NCBI RefSeq assembly: GCF_025215095.1
Contig: NZ_JALHAP010000066.1
Location: 20,937 to 84,936 of the forward strand
Direction: 5' to 3'
Length of the DNA: 64,000 nucleotides
Source of the DNA: Dryocola boscaweniae
GTDB taxonomy: Bacteria > Pseudomonadota > Gammaproteobacteria > Enterobacterales > Enterobacteriaceae
Position numbers and translations under genes: made by a program
The notes under the pieces: generated by a model
The model's database searches: none
What the model saw: only the letters and a program-made list of their open reading frames with translations
What the model was told of the DNA's origin: nothing
In this document: one piece after another, positions 52,947 through 61,020 of the stretch
How positions within the stretch are numbered: the stretch's first letter is position 1
How the letters are laid out: each line of letters begins with the position of its first letter

Positions 52947-54107
52947 TCAGACCGGATCGACAGGCACGACATTTTCGCTTGGATAACTGCCCAACACCTT
53001 CATTGAACGTGTGATTTCCCCCAGCTCGCGTAGCGCTTTCTGCATTTCCAGATCCTTCAGGTTGGCCTGAATATCCAGATAGAACATCTCTTCCCACGGA
53101 TTACCGTTGATCGGGCGGGACTCTAGTTTCGTCATAATCAGATTGTGGTTACGCAGCACGAGAAGCGCCTCAACCAGCGCACCGGCCTGCTGACCTGTTG
53201 CGATAAGCAGGGTAGTTTTGGCCGGAACCTGCTCTGAAACATCAATTGCTTTGCGCGCCAGCACAACGAAACGGGTAATATTTTGCGTCTGATTTGCCAG
53301 GTTGCGCTCAAGCACTTGCAGGCCATAGAGCGCGCCACCGGCTTCGCTACCCAGCGCTGCAACGTGCGGGGAATTTGCCTGAGCAACTTTTTCCATTGCG
53401 GCGGACGTGCTTTCGCAATATTCAATTTTCCAGTGCGGATAACGATTAATGAACTGGCTGCATTGCTGGAAAGGCTGTGGGTGGCTGTAAACCGTTTCTA
53501 TTTTGTCTAAATCTGTTGTACCGCTAACCAGAACACAGTGATCGATTGGCACCGTCATCTCACCAACAATGGAAAGGCTGGTGTGCTGGAGCAAATCGTA
53601 CACGTCGTTAATCGCGCCGGAACTGGTGTTTTCAATTGGCACCACGGCGTAATCGGCCTGGCCGGTTTCTACCTGATTGAAAATATCGTGGAATTTAGCG
53701 CAGCCGCTCTCAATAAACTGTTCGAAATGGCGGGCAGCGTATTGACGGGCGGCGAGATGCGAATAGGAGCCTTTAGGACCGAGGAAGGCGACGCGGGCAG
53801 AGTGCGGGTTGGTTTTATTCAGATGTTGTTGCAGCAGCGCCTGCTGGGTCAGAACCGAATCTTCGATGATGAGCTGGAAAAGCCGGGTGATGTAATGCGC
53901 ATCCAGGTGATGCGCTTTGCCCAGCGTAATCAGGCGTTCAAGCAAATCCCGCTCGCGGTCGATGTCGCGTACCGGACGGTGAGATTCGAGCTTCGCCTTA
54001 CCAACCTCTACGGCAAGCCCGCGGCGTTCCGCCAGCAGAGCCAGCAGCTTAACATCCAGGGCGCTGATTTTATCGCGCAGAGCCAGCAAGGGGTTTGTCT
54101 CAGTCAT
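52947..54107 (-). CDS. pheA: Chorismate mutase / prephenate dehydratase
   Basis: A 386-residue bifunctional enzyme, the E. coli length. ATG 54107 starts [20 protein letters not shown] (AroQ mutase), then the dehydratase ([37 protein letters not shown]) and an ACT regulatory domain with [17 protein letters not shown], which binds phenylalanine. It is preceded by its leader peptide and attenuator. Confidence 0.98.
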   Translation of the reverse strand: MTETNPLLALRDKISALDVKLLALLAERRGLAVEVGKAKLESHRPVRDIDRERDLLERLITLGKAHHLDAHYITRLFQLIIEDSVLTQQALLQQHLNKTNPHSARVAFLGPKGSYSHLAARQYAARHFEQFIESGCAKFHDIFNQVETGQADYAVVPIENTSSGAINDVYDLLQHTSLSIVGEMTVPIDHCVLVSGTTDLDKIETVYSHPQPFQQCSQFINRYPHWKIEYCESTSAAMEKVAQANSPHVAALGSEAGGALYGLQVLERNLANQTQNITRFVVLARKAIDVSEQVPAKTTLLIATGQQAGALVEALLVLRNHNLIMTKLESRPINGNPWEEMFYLDIQANLKDLEMQKALRELGEITRSMKVLGSYPSENVVPVDPV

Positions 54108-54130
54108 AACGCTACCTTTTCGATGTCCAT

Positions 54131-54158
54131 AAAAAAGGCCTCCCGCTTTGGGAGGCCT
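54131..54158 (-). terminator. pheA attenuator terminator
   Basis: AGGCCTCCC and GGGAGGCCT pair around a 5-base loop, and on the minus strand six Ts follow. It ends just ahead of pheA. The upstream pairing partners in the leader (segment around 54160-54200) contain the alternate antiterminator stem as in E. coli. Confidence 0.93.
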
Positions 54159-54205
54159 GTTTGTTCGTCTTCGCATTCTTTATCACACGACGAATTGCCT
54201 CCCGG

Positions 54206-54253
54206 TCAGGGGAAGGTAAAAAAGAATGCGAAGAAAAACGGTAGAAGTCTCAT
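54206..54253 (-). CDS. pheL: PheA leader peptide
   Basis: A 15-residue peptide, MRLLPFFFAFFFTFP, with seven phenylalanines, used for attenuation: when charged tRNA-Phe is scarce the ribosome stalls on the Phe codons and the terminator at 54131-54158 does not form. E. coli pheL has MKHIP at the start and the same PFFFAFFFTFP end. Confidence 0.97.
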   Translation of the reverse strand: MRLLPFFFAFFFTFP

Positions 54254-54314
54254 GGGCTGATTCCTGACAAGTCTGAGGGTTAACTTACCCGCTCTGTTTT
54301 CACCCTGTCAATAA

Positions 54315-54330
54315 AAAACGCGCCCGGAGG
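54315..54330 (+). repeat. attL-like copy of the 16-bp direct repeat
   Basis: AAAACGCGCCCGGAGG, identical to 57643-57658. Downstream of it the sequence departs from the raiA terminator (TGCTTT instead of CGCGTT). Confidence 0.72.
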
Positions 54331-54419
54331 TGCTTTCTAATAGCCTGTAAGATAAGGAGTTCATTTAAATATCAATAGGTTATGAACACCTTATCGACCC
54401 TAATACACCCTAAAAAGAC

Positions 54420-55398
54420 CTAGTCGGTGGACATTATATGGACGCTCCCTTTCATTGGATTAAACCTTACTGCATCAGCCAGGTAATCCGGGGCAAAGTG
54501 AGCGTAGGTCATAGTCTGCTCAATCGTTGTGTGACCCAGTATTCGCTGGAGGGTGATAATGTTCCCACCGTTGATCATGAAGTGAGTCGCAAATGTATGG
54601 CGTAAAACATGCAGTGCCTGACCTTTGGGTAGATCTGGTTTTACCTTACGAAGAACCTCACGAACGCGGCCATAGTCTGTATTGAATAACTTTCCTGATT
54701 TCCGCGTGAGGATGTAATCTGCAACTTCCTGCGAAATCGGTACGGTACGAGCTGGGCCGGTCTTTGTCTTAACGAACGTAACTCAGTTACTGATTACGTG
54801 TTCAGCCTTCACCCCATCGAGCACCGGTACTTAGGCTGAGAACTACAACCCTGCGGTCATCATCGGTGAGAGCATTCAGTAGGTCGCGGGCTTCATCCTC
54901 GGTCAGGAAAGACATTTCGGTATTTTCCAGCCTCAGTTTGCGTACGCTATGGAAGGGGTTCTCATGGTGGAACTCTTCCATATCAATCAACAGGCTAAAC
55001 ATGCTGGACATCGCGCTAAAATCCCTGTTTACCGTTCCCGCAGATACTCTGCTTTGTAACCTGTTGACGCGGTACTTCATTAGAAGGTTACGGGTCAGCA
55101 TATATATTCTGGGTTCACCCAAGTCCCGGTCGATTTTCTCCAGACGTTTTTTATAAGAGTCACCATAGTTATGATTTTTTCCGTGGTAGCTCCACCACAA
55201 GGCAATTAAGTCAGTCAGGAGTCGTTGATCTGCTGGTTTGTCCTGCCACTCTTTATCGTGAAAGTTTGTCAGTACGTACCGTTCAAATGCCTGTGCCTCC
55301 GCCTTTCGGTTAAATTTACGTCGAATCCTTCTTCCTGAGGTTCCACGCGGTCTGACTTCCACTTCAAAACGACCATCATCAAGCTTCTTAATCGACAT
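54420..55398 (-). pseudogene. P2-type phage integrase, frameshifted and with internal stop
   Basis: ATG 55398 starts MSIKKLDDGRFEVEVRPRG. The frame ends after STGARWGEG (first catalytic Arg) because of a small deletion or insertion near 54802-54810. In the other frame the protein goes on as AEHVISN, a TGA (probably from CGA), then VTFVKTKTGPARTVPIS, HVLRHTFATHFMINGGNIITLQRILGHTTIEQTM and YAHFAPDYL to the TAG at 54420, with all the later catalytic residues. Two independent lesions mean the gene has been dead for some time. Confidence 0.9.
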
Positions 55399-56127
55399 AG
55401 CGAAGCCCTCCGATGTTTGAATCATTATGTAAATTTTGTTCTAACGCATAGAAAAACCAGACAATTAGCCAGTCTTTTGGGTGGAGTGGGGTGATTTTTT
55501 GTCTTCTGGCCCATCAGGGGAGAGAGGCGGAGCTACCACGCCTGAGCAAAACCATTCCCTCATCCAGCGCAGCGGTGCACACTTGCGCCTGCGAATCCTG
55601 ATGGCGACGAAATAACGGCGGAAGTGACGAAAACGGCGCTACACCGCACCTGCCTGCGGTTTTCGTGTTGAAAATGATTTCAGTTTTTCCGGGGGTACAA
55701 TTCACCCCGCCAGACCGCGCCAGTGCTGGGGCTTTGACGATCGATCGCTAACTGAAATGTGTGAAACAGATTTCAAAGATTTCAGTTTTCTGGCGATGGC
55801 CAGTAGTGGTGTGAAAACGAGAAAGCCAGTACAGGCGCGGGTTCATCGTGGATTACGTGATTTTTTACGTAACAGTCACAGCGGGATCACGTATACGGTG
55901 AAGTGTGGCAAGCCCTTGACTGGCGTGCTCTGGAGCAGAGCAGCGGTGAAGTGTAGAACTGAAATCTGTTTCACAGAATAATATTGGGCTTGTAGATGCC
56001 TGTAGAGGCTTCAATAAGCTAATAATGATACAACTATGTTTGCATCATGTGTTCCCGGTGAGTACACATCCACTAACAATGTGCCCCTGCGAACCAGGCA
56101 ATGTTAAGGCTTTAGCAGTGGTATCGC
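55399..56127. other. Phage-remnant DNA without a convincing gene
   Basis: About 730 bases upstream of the integrase. Open frames of 60-75 codons exist on both strands (for example 55757-55981), but none has a clear ribosome-binding site or recognisable family. The region 56000-56127 is likely the 5' leader of the small hydrophobic ORF, with several short stems. Confidence 0.5.
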
Positions 56128-56143
56128 GCTCCTGAAAAGGAGC
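56128..56143 (+). promoter_or_regulatory. Hairpin that hides the ribosome-binding site of the small ORF
   Basis: GCTCCT (56128-56133), a GAAA tetraloop and AGGAGC (56138-56143) form a stable GNRA-capped stem. AGGAG is the ribosome-binding site of the GTG at 56147, so the site is closed in the folded RNA. This is the usual design of type I toxin mRNAs. Confidence 0.7.
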
Positions 56144-56146
56144 AAC

Positions 56147-56233
56147 GTGGTGAAGGGATTTTTACAAATCGCTGTCATCGCTCTTAAGGCGCTTGTCGCC
56201 TTTATTGAGCTGATTCTGGCCTGCTTACCGTAA
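56147..56233 (+). CDS. Small hydrophobic peptide, candidate type I toxin
   Basis: A 28-residue peptide from GTG 56147 (or 56150) to TAA 56233: a lysine near the start (VVKG), then one hydrophobic helix with a Lys and a Glu within it (LKALVAFIELILA) and the end CLP. Size, hydrophobicity, hidden ribosome-binding site and its own terminator match membrane toxins of type I systems such as ZorO, Ldr or Ibs. No exact family is recognised and the antisense RNA was not located. Confidence 0.55.
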   Translation: MVKGFLQIAVIALKALVAFIELILACLP

Positions 56234-56252
56234 GTCGCCAGGTAACGTAACT

Positions 56253-56283
56253 AAGGCCACCGGCTCACCCCCGGTGGCCTTTA
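56253..56283 (+). terminator. Terminator of the small hydrophobic ORF
   Basis: AAGGCCACCGG and CCGGTGGCCTT form an 11-bp stem around a 7-base loop. Only a short T-run follows, but the stem is strong. It lies 20 bases past the peptide stop. Confidence 0.85.
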
Positions 56284-56294
56284 ACATTTGCAGC

Positions 56295-56516
56295 CTACTT
56301 ATGTGGGGGATAATCAATCCCACCGTTTGGTGGCCGACAGCGATAAATCCGACGCAATCCAAGATTCCACCCTTTAACAAAGCCGAAGCGCTTTAATGCT
56401 ACCAAGGTGTATTTTGAACAGGACGGAGTGTGGCGACAGCGATTACGAATCTTCTCAGGCGCATAGGTGCGGTAAAAAAGAACAAATCGGATGCTCAGCC
56501 AGTTAAGCACTTGCAA
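56295..56516 (-). CDS. YidD-like membrane insertion factor paralogue
   Basis: A 73-residue protein with the YidD pattern: an N-terminal amphipathic or hydrophobic helix (LSIRFVLFYRTYAPEKI), then CRHTPSCSKYTLVALKRFGFVKG and IYRCRPPNGGIDYPP, including the three family cysteines. Chromosomal YidD aids YidC in inserting membrane proteins and normally sits beside rnpA and yidC. Here it is a phage-borne copy, overlapping the DUF4177 gene by 14 bases. Confidence 0.88.
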   Translation of the reverse strand: MQVLNWLSIRFVLFYRTYAPEKIRNRCRHTPSCSKYTLVALKRFGFVKGWNLGLRRIYRCRPPNGGIDYPPHK

Positions 56517-56745
56517 TTTCTTTCCTGAAGGTTATGACGTAGTACTGAGTTAAACCAACCTTATTACCACCAAAGCATCCCGGCCTTTCTTCAACGCCGA
56601 TGGTGTCAACACGCTGGAATTCCCAGCCTTCAACAGCCCAGGTATTTACTACTTCCTGTAGATACGCTGCGGCAATGCCGCTTTTATTGTCCTTAGCTTT
56701 CACTGAAATATTGGGTGGAACCTGAACCATTTTGTACGTGTACAT
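56503..56745 (-). CDS. DUF4177-like small protein
   Basis: An 80-residue protein: YKMVQVPPNISV, AAYLQEVVNTWAVEGWEFQRVDTIGVEERPG and YYVITFRKE, the pattern of DUF4177 (a strand, a helix with EGWE, and two strands). AAGGAG precedes ATG 56745. It forms a two-gene unit with the YidD-like gene. Function unknown. Confidence 0.8.
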   Translation of the reverse strand: MYTYKMVQVPPNISVKAKDNKSGIAAAYLQEVVNTWAVEGWEFQRVDTIGVEERPGCFGGNKVGLTQYYVITFRKEIASA

Positions 56746-57385
56746 AAAAACTCCTTGTTGTTTACGTGGTTACTAATGGTAAGGGCAAATACTTTGCGAC
56801 TCAAACAGATCATTAAATATGCAAATCATTGTGATCAGGCTGGCTACACATGCACCTACAAAACCACTAACAAACCAGCGCGATTTCTGACCAGTCTGAA
56901 TATTTTCAAAATTTGAAGGGGGGTATCGGAAAACCGTCACAAACGTCACAAAGTTTAAAACAATTATCTATCTATATGATATTTATATATAAATAAGCAT
57001 ATCTAAAACCATCACATAATCATCACAGAAGCATCACAGTGTGACGGTCTTAAATCATCACAACTCTGTTTTATAACTTGTTGAATTTATTAGGTGTGAC
57101 GGTTTGCGTTACGTTTTGTGATGGTTTTGCCGTCACAACATTTATTTATGATAATCAGTTGGTTAATGCCTGTTTTTAATGGAGGTGATGGTTGTGACGG
57201 TTTTCCGATGGCCGACCTGAATATAGACCAAGGGCTGCCTCATATTGTTTAACATTTGGCACCCTGTAGGGGATTGATCGGTGGTAACGATCAATTAAGA
57301 TAAACCGATCGGTGTAACTAATTGGAATTTAAGCAATACGGGGAATATGGTGAGCGCATTCAGGTAACAGGGTGATGGTAACCAT
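56746..57385. other. Non-coding part of the phage remnant with iterons
   Basis: About 640 bases without a gene. It contains the iteron cluster at 56932-57204 and, at 57270-57320, the short dyad AACCGATCGGT. The region probably drives the DUF4177-yidD pair leftward and the zinc protein rightward. Confidence 0.6.
56932..57204. repeat. Iteron-like array of GTGACGGT/GTGATGGT motifs
   Basis: About ten copies of a core GTGA(C/T)GGT in both orientations lie within 270 bases. Examples are ACCGTCACAAACGTCACA (56932 onward), CATCACAGTGTGACGGT (57032-57048), GGTGTGACGGTTT (57093 onward), GTGATGGTTTTGCCGTCACA (57119-57138) and GTGATGGTTGTGACGGTTTT (57185-57204). Some form inverted pairs. An AT-rich stretch (56954-57000) lies among them. 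Layout is that of a replication origin or a repressor/initiator binding array of a phage satellite. Confidence 0.75.
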
Positions 57386-57529
57386 ATGAAATTTTTTGCA
57401 CTGAAGTACTGCCAGGACTGCGGTAAGAAGCGCTCGCTCATTGAGCGGATATGCGCAATTGATGATGAGCTTTGCGAAGAGTGCTATTTCAGCTTTATCA
57501 AATCGGTACGTGAGCGGAATGATAGATAA
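57386..57529 (+). CDS. 47-residue protein with a four-cysteine zinc motif
   Basis: ATG 57386 to TAA 57529. Two Cys pairs (YCQDCG and LCEECY) about 20 residues apart suggest a treble-clef or zinc-ribbon fold; the end is basic (KSVRERNDR). A GGTGATGG stretch lies 8 bases upstream. Similar tiny proteins are common in phage satellites and P2-like phages, but I cannot name a family. Confidence 0.6.
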   Translation: MKFFALKYCQDCGKKRSLIERICAIDDELCEECYFSFIKSVRERNDR

Positions 57530-57637
57530 TATAAGGTGTAAAAGGAAACCAGCCGAGTGGCTGGTTTTTTTGTGATTGATGTGGTCGATATGTGGACACC
57601 GACTGAAATAAATCCTTTTATTTCAGTGTGATACTGG

Positions 57638-57664
57638 TAAATAAAACGCGCCCGGAGGCGCGTT
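57638..57664 (-). terminator. Terminator of raiA
   Basis: AACGCGCC pairs with GGCGCGTT around a 4-base loop, and on the minus strand TTTTATTT follows. The attR-like repeat overlaps it. Confidence 0.9.
57643..57658 (+). repeat. attR-like copy of the 16-bp direct repeat
   Basis: AAAACGCGCCCGGAGG, identical to 54315-54330, inside the raiA terminator. Confidence 0.72.
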
Positions 57665-57683
57665 GCTTGCGTTAATGACGAAA

Positions 57684-58025
57684 TTACTCTTCTTCAGATT
57701 CTTCGGCAAAGGCGACATCTTTCACGGAACCTGTGGTGCGACGCGCTTCACCTTTGTGTTGCACTTTATTCAACTGCCGCTCCAGTTTGTTGATCAATTC
57801 GTTGATGGCCGTATACATATCATCGTGTTTGGCGCTCGCGACGAGCTGCCCATTCGGCGTACTTATGGTGGCATCAGCCACAAAACCCTGTGGTTCTTTG
57901 GACAAAATAATGTGTGGATTTATTAGATGAGTTTGCCACTTGTCCAGTTTGGTGAGACGGTCCGCGACATGCTGGCGAATAGCCGGGGTGATTTCCATTT
58001 GCTTGCTGGTAATGTTCATTGTCAT
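57684..58025 (-). CDS. raiA: Ribosome-associated inhibitor RaiA (YfiA)
   Basis: A 113-residue protein, [20 protein letters not shown] and [23 protein letters not shown], nearly as in E. coli. It binds the 30S decoding site in stationary phase and under cold shock, blocking translation and keeping ribosomes as 70S monomers. The acidic tail EESEEE is typical. The pheL-raiA neighbourhood is as in E. coli except for the phage remnant. Confidence 0.98.
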   Translation of the reverse strand: MTMNITSKQMEITPAIRQHVADRLTKLDKWQTHLINPHIILSKEPQGFVADATISTPNGQLVASAKHDDMYTAINELINKLERQLNKVQHKGEARRTTGSVKDVAFAEESEEE

Positions 58026-58247
58026 AAAGTTACCTCTTGTCTTTCCCGTCTTGGTAACTTCAGCATACCTCGCTCAAGGTCAAAATGTGTGATCAAAATC
58101 ACGTTATTTTGTCACTTTTTGTCAAGGACGCCTTTTTGTGAGGCAGGGCAGGATCTCTGTCGATATCGCTTGTGGAACGCAGAAATAACGCTCATATTTG
58201 ATGGGATGACCTGACGCTAAACCGTTTCAGTTTTACGTTTTGGGCAA

Positions 58248-58275
58248 TAAAAACGGCAGCCTGAGCTGCCGTTTT
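58248..58275 (-). terminator. Terminator of bamD
   Basis: AAAACGGCAGC and GCTGCCGTTTT pair around CTGA; T-run on the minus strand. It lies 20 bases past the bamD stop. Confidence 0.93.
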
Positions 58276-58295
58276 GTCTTTCTGGAATTCACTGA

Positions 58296-59036
58296 TCAGG
58301 TATTGCTACCGTTGTTAGCTGCGATAATTTTCGCAACCTTGTCCGCCTGACCCGGCATTTGCATTTCACGATACGCGTTTTCCATTAGTTTTAACCCATC
58401 GCGAGTCGCCTGGGTATCCGGGAAATCACGCAGCATACCTTCGACACGGTTAACAACTGCCACCCACGCGCCGCGTTTGGTGTAGTATTGCGCCACGGAA
58501 AGCTCATACTTAGCCAGACGATCTTTCAGGAACACCAGACGCTTGGTGGCGTCGGTGACATACTGGCTGTTCGGATAACCACGAACCAGTTTTGAGAAAT
58601 CGTTAAAGGCATCACGCGCGTGTTGCGGATCGCGATCGGAACGATCTACGCCAAAGAACCCTTGTAACGCGCTATCGTCCAGCGCCATGTCCGTCAGGCC
58701 ACGCATGTAAAGTACGTAGTCGATATTCGGATGGGTAGGATTAAGGCGGATAAAGCGGTCAATCGCTGCCTGAGCCAGCGGCAGGTCAGCGTTTTTATAG
58801 TAAGCGTAAATCAGATCTAACTGCACTTGCTGCGAGTAAGGCCCGAACGGATAACGGTTATCCAGAGCTTCCAGTTGCGTTATCGCCGCTTTAAAGTTAC
58901 CGTCCTGCAACTTTTGCTGGGCGGTCGCATAGATCTCAGAAGGTGGATTATCAGGAACCTCATCCTTGGAACTGGAGCAACCAGCCAAAGCCAGGCTCAA
59001 CGTGGCAGCTGCCACCAGATATTTCATACGCGTCAT
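58296..59036 (-). CDS. bamD: Outer-membrane assembly lipoprotein BamD
   Basis: A 246-residue lipoprotein with lipobox LALAGC (Cys20) and five TPR-like repeats ([43 protein letters not shown] and so on). It is the essential lipoprotein of the BAM complex, binding BamA POTRA5. Divergent from rluD, as in E. coli. Confidence 0.98.
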   Translation of the reverse strand: MTRMKYLVAAATLSLALAGCSSSKDEVPDNPPSEIYATAQQKLQDGNFKAAITQLEALDNRYPFGPYSQQVQLDLIYAYYKNADLPLAQAAIDRFIRLNPTHPNIDYVLYMRGLTDMALDDSALQGFFGVDRSDRDPQHARDAFNDFSKLVRGYPNSQYVTDATKRLVFLKDRLAKYELSVAQYYTKRGAWVAVVNRVEGMLRDFPDTQATRDGLKLMENAYREMQMPGQADKVAKIIAANNGSNT

Positions 59037-59166
59037 GACGTTTTGACTTTCCTCAGAATGTTATCCGGGAGGCTCGCATTTCCAGCTCCCGATAAAGACC
59101 AGCTACAATAGCACACTATATTAAACGGCATTGCCGTAAAACCCAACGTTAACGAAGAAGCTGTCT

Positions 59167-60147
59167 ATGGCACAACTAGTACAACTCAACGCAACAGTAA
59201 CCGAATCTCAACTCGGTCAACGCTTAGATCAGGCTTTGGCCGAATTGTTCCCGGATTATTCACGTTCGCGTATAAAAGAATGGATTCTTGACCAGCGCGT
59301 GCTGGTCAATGGCAAAGTCAGCGACAAACCGAAAGAAAAAGTGTTGGGTGGAGAAAGCGTTACCATCAATGCCGAAATCGAAGAGGATGTACGCTGGGAA
59401 GCACAGGATATCCCACTCAATATTGTCTACGAAGACGATGACATCCTTGTCATTAACAAGCCTCGTGATTTTGTTGTGCACCCGGGAGCCGGTAATCCGG
59501 ACGGCACCGTACTGAATGCCTTGCTGCATTATTATCCGCCGATTGCCGATGTACCACGCGCGGGTATCGTTCACCGTCTCGATAAAGACACGACAGGTTT
59601 GATGGTAGTGGCCAAGACCGTTCCGGCACAAACTCGCCTGGTGGAATCGCTGCAACTGCGTGAAATCACTCGTGAGTACGAAGCGGTCGCGATTGGCCAC
59701 ATGACTGCGGGCGGCACAGTAGAAGAGCCAATCAGCCGTCACCCAACCAAACGTACCCATATGTCCGTCCATCCGATGGGCAAACCGGCGGTCACGCATT
59801 ACCGCATCATGGAACATTTCCGAGTACACACACGCCTGCGTTTGCGCCTGGAAACAGGCCGTACTCACCAGATTCGCGTCCACATGGCGCACATCACGCA
59901 TCCATTGGTTGGCGATCAGCTATATGGTGGTCGCCCGCGTCCGCCGAAAGGCGCCTCGGAAGAGTTTGTTGCCGTGCTGCGTAAATTCGACCGTCAGGCT
60001 CTGCATGCGACAATGCTGCGTCTTTACCATCCAATCAGCGGCATGTTGATGGAATGGCATGCGCCAATTCCGCAGGATATGGTGGAACTGATTGAAGCGC
60101 TGCGCGTAGATACTGAAGCCCATAAGGATCAACTGGACTGGTTATGA
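59167..60147 (+). CDS. rluD: 23S rRNA pseudouridine synthase RluD
   Basis: A 326-residue enzyme. An S4 domain (SQLGQRLDQALAELFPDYSRSRIKEWI) is followed by the RluA-type catalytic domain with HRLDKDTTGLM, whose Asp is catalytic, and RTHQIRVHMAHITHPLVGD. It makes pseudouridines 1911, 1915 and 1917 in helix 69. It overlaps pgeF by 4 bases (ATGA). Confidence 0.98.
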   Translation: MAQLVQLNATVTESQLGQRLDQALAELFPDYSRSRIKEWILDQRVLVNGKVSDKPKEKVLGGESVTINAEIEEDVRWEAQDIPLNIVYEDDDILVINKPRDFVVHPGAGNPDGTVLNALLHYYPPIADVPRAGIVHRLDKDTTGLMVVAKTVPAQTRLVESLQLREITREYEAVAIGHMTAGGTVEEPISRHPTKRTHMSVHPMGKPAVTHYRIMEHFRVHTRLRLRLETGRTHQIRVHMAHITHPLVGDQLYGGRPRPPKGASEEFVAVLRKFDRQALHATMLRLYHPISGMLMEWHAPIPQDMVELIEALRVDTEAHKDQLDWL

Positions 60148-60890
60148 GTAAAACGATCGTCCCGCAATTGATCGTCCCGGCCTGGCCGATTCCGCAAGGC
60201 GTCGGCGCCTGTAGCTCGACACGTATCGGCGGAGTCAGTCATGCACCTTACGATTCGCTCAATCTTGGCGCCCACTGCGGCGATAACCTTGAACATGTCG
60301 AAGAAAACCGGCGTCTTTTTTACGCTGCGGCTGATTTGCCTTCAAAGCCTGTCTGGCTTGAGCAAGTGCATGGAACCACGGTATTGAAACTGACCGGTGA
60401 GCCTTACGCTTCAAAGCGAGCAGATGCTTCATGGAGCGATACGCCGGGTACGGTTTGTGCGGTAATGACGGCGGACTGTTTACCGGTGCTATTCTGTAAT
60501 AAGTCTGGGACTGAAGTTGCCGCAGCGCATGCGGGATGGCGCGGTTTATGCGAAGGCGTGCTCGAAGAGACCGTCGCTTGCTTCAAGGATAGCCCGGAAA
60601 ATATCATCGCATGGCTTGGGCCAGCCATCGGTCCGGACGTATTCGAAGTTGGCCCGGAAGTTTACGCAGCATTTGTGGCCAAAGATGCGAAGGCGGAAGC
60701 AGCTTTCCGGCCTGCGGGTGAAAAATATTATGCTGATATTTACACTCTTGCACGCCAGCGTCTTGCAAATACAGGCATCAAACAGGTCTACGGCGGCGAT
60801 CGCTGTACTCATAGCGAAGCGGGCGACTTCTTCTCTTATCGCCGTGACAGAATCACAGGCCGTATGGCAAGTTTTATTTGGCTGATATAA
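60144..60890 (+). CDS. pgeF: Purine nucleoside phosphorylase / peptidoglycan editing factor YfiH
   Basis: A 248-residue laccase-domain (DUF152) protein. Zinc ligands lie in VHGTTVL (His), VMTADCLPVLFCN (Cys) and AAAHAGWRGLCEGV (His), followed by WLGPAIGPDVFEVG. The E. coli protein corrects peptidoglycan precursors that carry Ser in place of Ala; relatives act on adenosine and inosine. Translationally coupled to rluD. Confidence 0.96.
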   Translation: MSKTIVPQLIVPAWPIPQGVGACSSTRIGGVSHAPYDSLNLGAHCGDNLEHVEENRRLFYAAADLPSKPVWLEQVHGTTVLKLTGEPYASKRADASWSDTPGTVCAVMTADCLPVLFCNKSGTEVAAAHAGWRGLCEGVLEETVACFKDSPENIIAWLGPAIGPDVFEVGPEVYAAFVAKDAKAEAAFRPAGEKYYADIYTLARQRLANTGIKQVYGGDRCTHSEAGDFFSYRRDRITGRMASFIWLI

Positions 60891-60952
60891 CCTATAGAAT
60901 CAAGACGATCCAGTGCGGGTAATTCTACGCTCACATATTTCAGGCCATTAAC

Positions 60953-60980
60953 CTTGAATAATTGAGGGATGACCTCATTT
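60953..60980 (+). promoter_or_regulatory. Sigma-32 heat-shock promoter of clpB
   Basis: CTTGAA (60953-60958), 14 bases, then CCTCATTT (60973-60980). It is placed 41 bases before the clpB start and matches the known E. coli clpB promoter. Confidence 0.92.
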
Positions 60981-61020
60981 AATCTCCAGTAGCAAATTTG
61001 ACCTGTATATGGGAGGAGTT

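Larger units (their letters stand above)
54315..57658. mobile_element. P2-type integrative element remnant between pheL and raiA
   Basis: About 3.3 kb bounded by a 16-bp direct repeat (54315-54330 and 57643-57658). The right copy is part of an intact raiA terminator; the left copy keeps only half of that hairpin, so insertion took place in the terminator and the element brought a replacement half. The integrase lies just inside the left end, as expected. No capsid, tail or primase genes remain. Contents are accessory: a hydrophobic small ORF, YidD-like and DUF4177 genes, iterons, and a tiny zinc protein. Confidence 0.72.

Noticed and set aside
55514..55981. Two 60-75-codon frames in the phage remnant (minus 55514-55705, plus 55757-55981)
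   Set aside because: No ribosome-binding site or recognised family; the plus-strand one contains repeated tracts and looks non-coding.
57119..57138. Possible CRP site (GTGA ... TCAC)
   Set aside because: The half-sites are 11-12 bases apart rather than 6, and they belong to the GTGACGGT repeat array.
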